Assembly: GCA_902783535.1 (NCBI GenBank)
Contig: CACZRJ010000268.1
Coordinates: 1 to 14,542 of the forward strand
Direction of reading: 5' to 3'
Source of the DNA: an uncultured Ruminococcus sp.
GTDB lineage: Bacteria > Bacillota > Clostridia > Oscillospirales > CAG-382
DNA length: 14,542 nucleotides
Shown: piece after piece, positions 6,550 through 12,652 of the stretch
Numbering within the stretch: position 1 is the first letter of the stretch
Layout of the letters: every line of letters begins with the position of its first letter
Position numbers and translations under genes: made by a program
The notes under the pieces: model-generated
Told to the model about the DNA's origin: nothing
The model's database searches: none
The model's input: the letters and a program-made list of their open reading frames with translations, nothing else

Positions 6550-8940
6550 TTATTGTTCCTTTCCCGACAGGAACGCGACGACCTTCTCGTCCGTCCATTC
6601 CGTTTCCCCGTCCGCGAACGGAAGACGGAACGCGCATCCGTCCTTCCATCCGGAACATCCGTAAGCTGTTTTGCCCTTGACGACGGGTCTTCCGCACTTT
6701 GGACACGGTCCGTAGTTCGTCCGCGCGCTTCCGGCGGCCGTCATGTCTTTCGCCTCTTCCGGTTTTCCCGGATCCGGGCCCGTTTTTCCGGGCGCCGTCA
6801 TCCGGTCCGGAAACACGAAGACGGCTTTCAGGTTTTCGTCCAGTTTCAGCGCGGCCCGGAACGTCTTGTTTTTCTTTTTCGAATAGAAGCCGTCCAGCAG
6901 TGGGGTAGTCTCCCCTCTCAGCAGGATCCCTGCGGCGTTCTGCGACACGGCTTTTCCGCAGATATACATGGGAATGGTGAATTTGCAGCCGTCTTCGAAT
7001 CCGTCGCATCCGTAGAAATTCCGTTTCCTGCGGACGTCCTTCCCGCAGACGGGGCACTTCCCGACGCTGTCCCCCGCGAAGCCGATGTCGTTCTCCCCTT
7101 CGCATCCGCTGAAGGCGATCTTGATCTTCTCTTCGGCGAGCAGGACGCTCTCGCGCACGGTCATTTTTCCGTGGTAGACCTTCTTCAGCGCCTGCCCGAC
7201 CTCGCTCGTCTTGTATTTGTCCATTTCGATGCCCAGGCGGTCGAGGGATTCGACCAGGTATTCCCCGCCCGGAAGGATCGTATAGACGTCTTTTTTCAGC
7301 AGGATATACTTGTCGTGCCGCGCGTTGTCGATGATGCCGGTCCTGGTCGCTTCGGTCCCGAGTTCCAGGCCTTCGAACACGGCCTTGTAGTCTTCGGTGT
7401 CGTCGGCGACGCCGTTCTCGTCCAGATTCTGTTCGCCCGATTCCTCCGCCTGCTTCTCAGCCGCGGCCTTTTTCTCGTCCTTGAAGGGGTTTTTCAGATA
7501 GTTGTTCAGCGTCTCGATCGTGTAATGCTTCGGCGGAGTCGTTTCCTTCTCGGCCGGAGAGAAACGGATGTTCACATTGTCTCCTTCGCTCAGGTTCGGC
7601 AGGATCTTGTCCTTCTGCGTCCGGTCGTCGTATTTCGTCCATCCGGCCTGCACGAGGACGGTCCCCTTCAGCTGGAACTGTTCCAGATTTCCGACGTCGA
7701 TGACGATCTCCGTCCGGTTCACGAGGCAGTCCTCGGCGCAGAAAACGGCGACGAACCGGCGGAAGACGGTGGAATACACCTGCATCTCCTTTTCATTGAG
7801 ATCCTGCTTGCGCGGGATCTTGTAGGTCGGCGTCAGGGCGCTGTGCGACTCGATCTTGCTGTCGTCGAAAATGTATTTGCTGTCCTTGAACCGGACGGCG
7901 TAGTTCATTTTCGAAACGGCGTTCAGAATGGTGCGGATCCTCGGCTTCTCGTTCACCGCGAGGTATTCCGAGTTCGTCCTCGGGTAGGTCAGGAATCCCT
8001 TCTCATATAGTCCCTGCAGCAGATCGAGCGACTCCTTCATGGACATCTTGTATTTTTTTCCGAGCACGTTCTGCAGTTTGGAAAGCGAATACAGTTTTCC
8101 CGGAAACAGGATCTCCTGTTTGCTTTTCGCGGACGAAACGACCGCGCCGGCGGCGTTGTAGGCGTCGCACAGTTCCTCCGCGTCCTTCCTTCGCTCCGGC
8201 TCGAATTTCCGCTTGGAGACCAGTTCCACGACTTCCCCGTTCGTCTTTTCCCTGCTGACGAGCGCGAGGTACTTTCCGGGCACGAAATTCCGGATGGAAA
8301 GGTCCCGCTCGTAAATTGCGCGCACGATCGGCACGATGACGCGGCCGACGCGGAGAAAGCTTCCGGTCCTGAGCGACGCGTAGCGGGTCAGGTTCACGCC
8401 GTAAAGCCAGTCGATGTACGTCCGCGCGAGTCCTTCGTCGGCCAGCCGGTCGTAATTGCAGTCGTCCTCCATGTGGTCGAGCGCCGCAAGCACGGTCTGC
8501 GGCGTCTGGTCGGGCAGCCACAGCCTTTTCACGGGTTTTCCGGTCACGCCCGTTTCGCGGATACACAGACGGACGATGACTTCGCCTTCCCGGTCCGCGT
8601 CGCCGGCGTTGACGATCGTGTCGACGTCCGGACGCAGGCAGAGCGTTTTGATGAGTTCGAACTGCTTTTTCACGCCGGAATCGGTCTCGTTCTTGTCCTT
8701 GTCCTTCTTCAGTTCGAACCGGAATTCCTCCGGAAAGCAGGGCAAGCCGTCCATGGTCCACTTTTTGCCCCGCTCGCCGCCGGTATACGATTCGATGTCG
8801 CACAGGGAAAAGAGGTGTCCGAACGCCCAGGTGACGATGTATTTGTCGTTTTCAAGAAAGCCGCTGCCTTTTCTCATGTCCCCGATCGCCGAAGCGATGT
8901 TTCTGCCGAGGCTCGGCTTTTCCGCGATGATCAGTATCAT
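6550..8940 (-). CDS. topB: DNA topoisomerase III (type IA)
   Basis: Type IA topoisomerases cut one DNA strand through a 5'-phosphotyrosine and relax or decatenate DNA. In the 796-residue product the Toprim domain opens with ILIIAEKPS (E7, K8) and has the metal motif DADREGE (114-120). The active-site tyrosine is Y319 in FLTYPRTNSEYL. Acidic inserts (about 485-520) precede the last core part. Two C-terminal four-cysteine zinc modules follow: C629, C632, C645, C652 and C746, C749, C762, C769, both CxxC-x12-C-x6-C. The start at 8940 is chosen over an in-frame ATG at 9003 because GAAGGA lies 7 nt upstream of it, because Toprim proteins begin just before this motif, and because the promoter -10 (8994-8999) falls inside the longer form. 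It heads a unit with the dockerin gene and mutY. TopB of this kind occurs both in chromosomes and in conjugative elements; no conjugation genes are seen here. Confidence 0.95.
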   Translation of the reverse strand: MILIIAEKPSLGRNIASAIGDMRKGSGFLENDKYIVTWAFGHLFSLCDIESYTGGERGKKWTMDGLPCFPEEFRFELKKDKDKNETDSGVKKQFELIKTLCLRPDVDTIVNAGDADREGEVIVRLCIRETGVTGKPVKRLWLPDQTPQTVLAALDHMEDDCNYDRLADEGLARTYIDWLYGVNLTRYASLRTGSFLRVGRVIVPIVRAIYERDLSIRNFVPGKYLALVSREKTNGEVVELVSKRKFEPERRKDAEELCDAYNAAGAVVSSAKSKQEILFPGKLYSLSKLQNVLGKKYKMSMKESLDLLQGLYEKGFLTYPRTNSEYLAVNEKPRIRTILNAVSKMNYAVRFKDSKYIFDDSKIESHSALTPTYKIPRKQDLNEKEMQVYSTVFRRFVAVFCAEDCLVNRTEIVIDVGNLEQFQLKGTVLVQAGWTKYDDRTQKDKILPNLSEGDNVNIRFSPAEKETTPPKHYTIETLNNYLKNPFKDEKKAAAEKQAEESGEQNLDENGVADDTEDYKAVFEGLELGTEATRTGIIDNARHDKYILLKKDVYTILPGGEYLVESLDRLGIEMDKYKTSEVGQALKKVYHGKMTVRESVLLAEEKIKIAFSGCEGENDIGFAGDSVGKCPVCGKDVRRKRNFYGCDGFEDGCKFTIPMYICGKAVSQNAAGILLRGETTPLLDGFYSKKKNKTFRAALKLDENLKAVFVFPDRMTAPGKTGPDPGKPEEAKDMTAAGSARTNYGPCPKCGRPVVKGKTAYGCSGWKDGCAFRLPFADGETEWTDEKVVAFLSGKEQ

Positions 8941-8947
8941 TTTCCAG

Positions 8948-8953
8948 TCCTTC
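8948..8953 (-). promoter_or_regulatory. Ribosome binding site (GAAGGA) that decides the topB start
   Basis: GAAGGA lies 7 nt before the ATG at 8940 and supports this start over the longer reading from 9003. Confidence 0.75.
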
Positions 8954-8964
8954 AAAGATGTTTT

Positions 8965-8981
8965 TTCCGCATCCGGCGGAA
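8965..8981 (-). other. Small hairpin in the topB leader
   Basis: A 6-bp perfect stem (8965-8970 with 8976-8981, TTCCGC/GCGGAA, 5-nt loop) lies between the topB promoter and its RBS. On the minus strand it is followed by A, not T, so it is not a terminator. It could be an mRNA-stabilising 5' hairpin; this is inference. Confidence 0.4.
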
Positions 8982-8993
8982 GTACGACGCCAC

Positions 8994-9022
8994 ATCCTAC
9001 CACAAAACCCGCGCTGAGGCAA
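8994..9022 (-). promoter_or_regulatory. Promoter of the topB-dockerin-mutY unit
   Basis: On the minus strand TTGCCT (9017-9022) and TAGGAT (8994-8999) are 17 bp apart, about 55 bp before the topB start. No terminator is visible between the DUF4838 stop (9055) and this site, so read-through from the gene upstream may add to expression. Confidence 0.6.
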
Positions 9023-9054
9023 GAGGCATTCGCACCGCCGCTATGAAAAGAAGC

Positions 9055-10863
9055 TCAGAGCAGTTTGTTCGCGAGTTTCGCCCAGTATCCGAGCTGGACG
9101 CGGACGCGCTCCTTCTCGATGTTCGTGCATCCGGCCGCGGCCGCGCGGATCTCCTTCACGAGCGACGTCAGTTCCTCCAGATACGGTCCGTAGAACTTCT
9201 TCACGTCCGCGGGCACCCAGGTAATGCTGTATTCGGTGCTGTGCTCGCTGATGTCGGCGAGTTTGAGATAATAGTTCAGCATCGCCTCCCCGGCAGCTCC
9301 GAAGAGTTTCTCGCAGGCGTCGCGCAGAAGTTCCGAACCTGTTTTGTCCGTGCCCCACATGGCGCGGGACGCGACGTACCACAGCGGCCAGCGGAGCGCG
9401 AATGACGTTTCGTCCTCGTAATACCCGTCCGCGGGTCCCTGATCGTAGAAGATGTACTCGACGCCGAGTTTTTCCCAGAGATCCTGGTTGCGGGTGGCGA
9501 CGTCTCCCTGCACCCATGGGATGTCCGCCCAGTTCTTGTCGCCGGCCGCGATGCAGTACCATTCCCATACGGAGATGTGCTGCGGCTGCGCCTTGGCGAT
9601 CCATTCCTCAGCGTTTTCCTTCCAGGAGCGGTCGTAGGTGTTCCGCGTGATCTTGTCGTACCCCGGCCGGTATTCGTTCGCGTCCAGCGGTCTCGTCAGA
9701 CTTGTTTCCCTGCACAGCATGAGTTCGACGTTCGGCTCCAGAGGAACGCTGTTCTGCGGCGGCTTGTAGGTCATGTGATAGGAATAGATCTGAAGCGTCC
9801 GGTCGGGGAAGGAGGGATAGACCTTCTTCGCGACCCTGTTCGCGAACGCGACCAGAACGTCCGACTGGTTCCCGAGCGCAGCGCAGGATTCGCAGTTGCA
9901 GTAATGCTCGTCCCAGCCGTCGTTGTATGCGATCGTCATGGAGACCAGATCGGGCCGGTCGGCGAAATACGCCTTCAGTTTTTCCGCGACGTAATCGGCG
10001 AATTCCTCGTTCGAATAGCAGAACTGGAAATAGTCCAGTCCGGCCGGGTCGCGGGTGCCCTTCTCGTTCAGCGCGTACCAGTCCGGATGCTCCGCGTACA
10101 TGGACGCGGGCGCGATCTGGAACAGCCAGTGCCCGGTCAGGGATTTGTTCCCGCCGAGATACCATTTGTCCGCGACCTTCCACTGCCCGCCGAAAACGCG
10201 GGTGATGCGCGAATTGAACCGCGGCGAGTGGTCGATCTCCAGGCCGGTCAGGTCGATGTCCTTCAATTCGGGGACGATCTCCCACATCTCGCCCTCGCCG
10301 AACCAGCCGCAGCCGAGATGCTCCAGGAGCATGTTGACCGCGAATTGCGTTCCGTTGTAGTTTCCGTCGTCGTTCCCGAGGACGAAAAGATCGTTTTCGC
10401 GCTGAAGCACCAGCACGCGCTCGACGCCGGGATATCCGGAAGGCTTTTCAATGCCGAGTTCCGCGGCACGCGCGGTTCCGCCGACGAAAATGTGCTTTTT
10501 CCCGTCCGAGATCTTGCTTTCGCGAACGATCTTCGGCGTTTCGCCGGTCATCTTTCCGATGTATTTCCTCAGATCTCCGGCCGCGGCCGTTTCTTTTTCT
10601 CCGGCGCTGTCCGGAATGACGACGTCGCAAAACAGCACGCCGTCCTTTTCCATAACGAATCCTTCTTCCATAAAGCCCTCCTGTCCGTGCGGTTCGTCCG
10701 ACTGGCCTTCCGGCGTGCTGCCGGAGGCGTTATCCGGAACGTTGACCGAAGACTCGCCCCCTGCGGAGGGAGCGCAGGACGCGGCCTGCAGAACGAGCAG
10801 CAGCGAAAACAGCGAGAGCAGGGTCGCACGGGCAACGCGCGGAAAGCGTTTCAGTCCAAACAT
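9055..10863 (-). CDS. DUF4838 lipoprotein, glycoside-hydrolase-like
   Basis: The 602-residue product begins with a lipoprotein-type signal: basic FGLKRFPRVAR, a hydrophobic core, then LQAASC with Cys30 as probable lipidation site (position -3 is Ala, slightly off the consensus). A Gly/Ser-rich linker follows. Residues about 70-190 look like the alpha/beta domain found before the barrel in GH67 and GH20 enzymes (AAGDLRKYIGKMTGE, HIFVGGTARA, NYNGTQFAVNMLLEHLGC). Residues about 195-500 match DUF4838, including the cysteine-rich NDGWDEHYCNCESCAAL. The family is thought to be glycan-active, but its reaction is not established. The start at 10863 is preferred to the longer frame (from 11028) because the signal peptide follows at once and AAAGGA lies 8 nt upstream. 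It has its own promoter, after the GH32 terminator. Probable role: surface-bound glycan processing. Confidence 0.92.
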   Translation of the reverse strand: MFGLKRFPRVARATLLSLFSLLLVLQAASCAPSAGGESSVNVPDNASGSTPEGQSDEPHGQEGFMEEGFVMEKDGVLFCDVVIPDSAGEKETAAAGDLRKYIGKMTGETPKIVRESKISDGKKHIFVGGTARAAELGIEKPSGYPGVERVLVLQRENDLFVLGNDDGNYNGTQFAVNMLLEHLGCGWFGEGEMWEIVPELKDIDLTGLEIDHSPRFNSRITRVFGGQWKVADKWYLGGNKSLTGHWLFQIAPASMYAEHPDWYALNEKGTRDPAGLDYFQFCYSNEEFADYVAEKLKAYFADRPDLVSMTIAYNDGWDEHYCNCESCAALGNQSDVLVAFANRVAKKVYPSFPDRTLQIYSYHMTYKPPQNSVPLEPNVELMLCRETSLTRPLDANEYRPGYDKITRNTYDRSWKENAEEWIAKAQPQHISVWEWYCIAAGDKNWADIPWVQGDVATRNQDLWEKLGVEYIFYDQGPADGYYEDETSFALRWPLWYVASRAMWGTDKTGSELLRDACEKLFGAAGEAMLNYYLKLADISEHSTEYSITWVPADVKKFYGPYLEELTSLVKEIRAAAAGCTNIEKERVRVQLGYWAKLANKLL

Positions 10864-10871
10864 TTTTCTGT

Positions 10872-10877
10872 TCCTTT
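10872..10877 (-). promoter_or_regulatory. Ribosome binding site (AAAGGA) that decides the DUF4838 start
   Basis: AAAGGA lies 8 nt before the ATG at 10863, directly ahead of the lipoprotein signal, and supports this start over the 55-residue longer reading. Confidence 0.75.
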
Positions 10878-10893
10878 CTTCCTTTTCACAGAC

Positions 10894-10922
10894 ATTATGG
10901 CACAAACGGACGCTGGTTGCAA
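10894..10922 (-). promoter_or_regulatory. Promoter of the DUF4838 gene
   Basis: On the minus strand TTGCAA (10917-10922) and CATAAT (10894-10899) are 17 bp apart. The leader is about 25 nt. The same -35 hexamer and spacing occur before the GH32 gene. Confidence 0.7.
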
Positions 10923-10985
10923 GACCGAAAAGAAAAAACGGGAAAAAGATCCGTTGCCTGCTCAAAAGAAAAGGAAAAACCGAAC

Positions 10986-11016
10986 GGCGCCGAAGCGGAT
11001 TTTCCGCTCCGGCGCC
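10986..11016 (-). terminator. Intrinsic terminator after the GH32 gene
   Basis: A 14-bp stem (10986-10999 with 11003-11016) has a 3-nt loop. The only non-Watson-Crick pair is G-U in minus-strand RNA and would be A-C on the other strand, so it is built for the minus strand. A T-rich stretch follows. It lies 21 bp after the GH32 stop. Confidence 0.85.
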
Positions 11017-11037
11017 ATCGTTTCGCACAGCTGAATT

Positions 11038-12129
11038 TTACAGGAGAACGGAGAAGGTCTCTTCCCCGCCGTTGACGAAAATCTCCATGAGATATCCGTC
11101 GCGCAGGATCCGCAGGTCCCTGATCCCGCCTTCGTACACGAGCGGCGGCCGGTTCCGGCGCTCGACGGTGAACCCGGTCTCCGTGCGCCTGAGCGCAGGA
11201 TCTTCGCTTTTCAGCAGGTGGCGCACTTCCTCGACGGGATATGCGGTGATCTTCCCGCCGGTCAGCTTCATTTCTCTCGGAACGGACATGCATCCGATGT
11301 CCTTTTCCGCATACCCCTGATACTCCCATCCCGGGATCCAGGTGATGAGCAGATTCCGTCCGAACGGATCGCGGAAGACCTGTCCGGCGTACTGATCCGG
11401 CCCGCGGTCCGGTCTCCCGGCATGCTTCACGTCGAACTTTCCGTTGCGGAATTCGCCGTACAGGACCTGAAAATACGGCTTTCCCATGCCGTCCAGGGGG
11501 CAGAAGGAAGTCGTGAGCAGGCAAAGCCCGTCTTCCGCCTGCATAAAGGACGGACACTCCGCGTATTTGCAGTTCTCCGCCTCGCACAGAACGCCTTCGT
11601 ACGTCCAGTGCAGAAGGTCGGAGCTCCGGTACAGCAGCAGCACGCCCGTTTTTCTTTCTGGGTTTCCGGACGCCACAACGCAGAAGTAGCTGTCTCCGAT
11701 CCGGCAGACGGCGGGATCGCGGAAATCGGGTCCTCCGTCCTGCGGATATGTTTCGATCACCGGATTTCCCGCGTATTTCTGAAAATGGACGCCGTCTTCC
11801 GAGACAGCGACGGCGATCGTCGAAACGGCGGTGATCGCGGCATAGAACAGATACAGTTTCCCGTCCCTGACTATGGCCGTTCCGGACCAGCAACCTCCTC
11901 CGTCGTACGGGTCGCCCGGCGTCAGCGCGACCGGCAGTTCCTCCCAGTCGATGAAGTTTTTCGTCCTGGCATGCCCCCAGTGCATCGGCTGCTTCCAGGG
12001 CAGCTCGTGATCCGGCGCGTGCTGATAGAAGACGTGATACCAGCCGTCGAACCAGACCAGCCCGTTCGGATCGCTCATCCAGCCTTTTTCCGGTCTGTAA
12101 TGCCATTTCGGTCTCGTTAAATAGTCCAT
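11038..12129 (-). CDS. Glycoside hydrolase family 32 (beta-fructosidase type), short form
   Basis: GH32 enzymes split beta-fructosides such as sucrose, sucrose-6-phosphate or fructans with a retaining mechanism. The five-blade propeller motifs are all present: WMSDPNG (17-23, nucleophile D20), CWSGTA (80-85), FRDPAV (136-141, transition-state stabiliser D138), and the EC motif AECPS (acid/base E191), followed by DRGPDQYAGQVF (241-252). There is no signal peptide, so it acts in the cytoplasm. At 363 residues it is about 100 shorter than usual; only a short remnant of the C-terminal beta-sandwich is left (MEIFVNGGEETF at 348-359). The frame ends at a stop followed closely by a terminator, so it is probably a natural short form. 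The start at 12129 is set by a strong GGAGGAGGAG 5 nt upstream; the longer frame to 12231 would run into the promoter. No sugar transporter or regulator is nearby, so the exact substrate is open. Confidence 0.93.
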   Translation of the reverse strand: MDYLTRPKWHYRPEKGWMSDPNGLVWFDGWYHVFYQHAPDHELPWKQPMHWGHARTKNFIDWEELPVALTPGDPYDGGGCWSGTAIVRDGKLYLFYAAITAVSTIAVAVSEDGVHFQKYAGNPVIETYPQDGGPDFRDPAVCRIGDSYFCVVASGNPERKTGVLLLYRSSDLLHWTYEGVLCEAENCKYAECPSFMQAEDGLCLLTTSFCPLDGMGKPYFQVLYGEFRNGKFDVKHAGRPDRGPDQYAGQVFRDPFGRNLLITWIPGWEYQGYAEKDIGCMSVPREMKLTGGKITAYPVEEVRHLLKSEDPALRRTETGFTVERRNRPPLVYEGGIRDLRILRDGYLMEIFVNGGEETFSVLL

Positions 12130-12134
12130 CGGAT

Positions 12135-12144
12135 CTCCTCCTCC
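12135..12144 (-). promoter_or_regulatory. Ribosome binding site (GGAGGAGGAG) that decides the GH32 start
   Basis: A purine tract GGAGGAGGAG ends 5 nt before the ATG at 12129, directly ahead of the conserved RPKWHYRPEKGWMSDPNG N-terminus. Confidence 0.85.
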
Positions 12145-12202
12145 GGGATCTGCCGCTTTCGGCGTTCCCGCACCGCTCCGTCCTTCCGTTTTTCCTTCAT
12201 GC

Positions 12203-12238
12203 AGGATACCGTATTTTTGCTTTTTTTGCAATACCGTA
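12203..12238 (-). promoter_or_regulatory. GH32 promoter with a direct repeat that may be an operator
   Basis: On the minus strand TTGCAA (12226-12231) and TATCCT (12203-12208) are 17 bp apart. An octamer TACGGTAT (minus strand) is present twice, at 12206-12213 and 12231-12238, exactly 25 bp apart, so that one copy touches the -10 and the other the -35. A regulator site is a reasonable inference, but there is no regulator gene nearby to pair it with. Confidence 0.5.
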
Positions 12239-12254
12239 CCGAAAAAAAAGACAT

Positions 12255-12298
12255 CGGCCCGCTACAATGCGCTTCCGGAGCGCATTGTTCACGGACCG
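12255..12298 (-). terminator. Intrinsic terminator after the truncated membrane-protein gene
   Basis: A 10-bp perfect inner stem (12264-12273 with 12279-12288) is extended by a 7-bp outer stem (12255-12261 with 12292-12298, one G-U). Eight T follow on the minus strand (12242-12249). It starts 9 bp after the stop of the remnant at 12307 and so marks that frame as a former gene. Confidence 0.85.
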
Positions 12299-12306
12299 TG
12301 ATTTTT

Positions 12307-12516
12307 TCAGAACAGCATGCAGATCCCTGCCATCGCCGCGGCGACGAACGGAAACAGGATGATCCGGACAATCTGTCCCTTGCGGTTGAAGCCGAACCGG
12401 CTGTATCCGGCGCACCCTTCCGTTTCCGGATAGAAGTGCTGGAAGAAATGCGTTTTTGTAAGCAGGAGCCAGTCGAGACAGATGATGTCGAACGCTTTCC
12501 AGAGATGATTTTGGCG
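12307..12516 (-). pseudogene. C-terminal remnant of a membrane-protein gene cut by the tnpB element
   Basis: The minus frame from about 12516 to the TGA at 12307 encodes about 69 residues without a proper start. It contains WKAFDIICLDWLLL, then THFFQHFYPETEG, FGFNRKGQIVRI and a final membrane helix LFPFVAAAMAGICMLF. The composition (aromatic-rich, basic patch, hydrophobic end) and the terminator 9 bp downstream are those of a real gene end. Upstream the frame meets a stop at 12517-12519, in DNA that belongs to the right end of the tnpB element. I infer that insertion removed the 5' part of the gene; that part is not found on the other side of the element within this window, where an IS1182-type copy lies. 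I do not recognise the family with confidence. Confidence 0.65.
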
Positions 12517-12531
12517 TCAAAAGGCGCCTTC

Positions 12532-12652
12532 AATTCAACAGGTCAGCATATTCTTACGAACATGCCAATCATTGAAAAGCTAAGCGATTAGTTTGGGGAT
12601 CACGACCCCGCTTGTTGAATTACTGATTGCGTTACGTCAATTCGCGCAATCA
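12532..12652 (-). ncRNA. Candidate omega-RNA (reRNA) scaffold of the tnpB element
   Basis: In known IS200/IS605 elements the guide RNA overlaps the 3' end of tnpB and runs to the right end. Here, read on the minus strand, there is an 8-bp hairpin across the tnpB stop (12645-12652 with 12624-12631). A 9-bp closing stem follows, AATTCAACA (12613-12621) with TGTTGAATT (12532-12540). Inside it are a GGGG/CCCC hairpin (12595-12609) and an 8-bp hairpin with a GUAA tetraloop (12546-12565, one G-U). The RNA's 5' end probably lies inside tnpB and its guide beyond about 12520, so both limits are approximate. A 10-bp palindrome AAGGCGCCTT (12521-12530) adjoins the closing stem. Confidence 0.6.

Noticed and set aside
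4704..6680. 658-codon open frame on the plus strand
   Set aside because: Antisense to the dockerin gene; Arg/Val-rich, without recognisable motifs, and it runs across the topB-dockerin border. A shadow frame.
6403..8010. 535-codon open frame on the plus strand opposite topB
   Set aside because: Opposite strand of well-recognised topB zinc and core regions; no own signals.
6550..8940. topB as a marker of an integrated conjugative element
   Set aside because: No relaxase, type IV secretion, integrase or att-like repeats occur in the window; the neighbours are ordinary chromosomal genes.
8941..9003. Upstream in-frame ATG giving topB 21 more residues
   Set aside because: The extension would include the promoter -10 and lacks an RBS; the family starts directly with the AEKPS region.
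9577..11034. 485-codon open frame on the plus strand opposite the DUF4838 gene
   Set aside because: Shadow of the DUF4838 gene, running through its promoter and the GH32 terminator.
12117..12533. 138-codon minus frame overlapping the GH32 start, and the 130-codon plus frame at 12199-12591
   Set aside because: Both cross the terminator at 12255-12298 and have Ser/Arg-rich or unstructured sequences. The third minus frame (the remnant ending at 12307) has the gene-like content.
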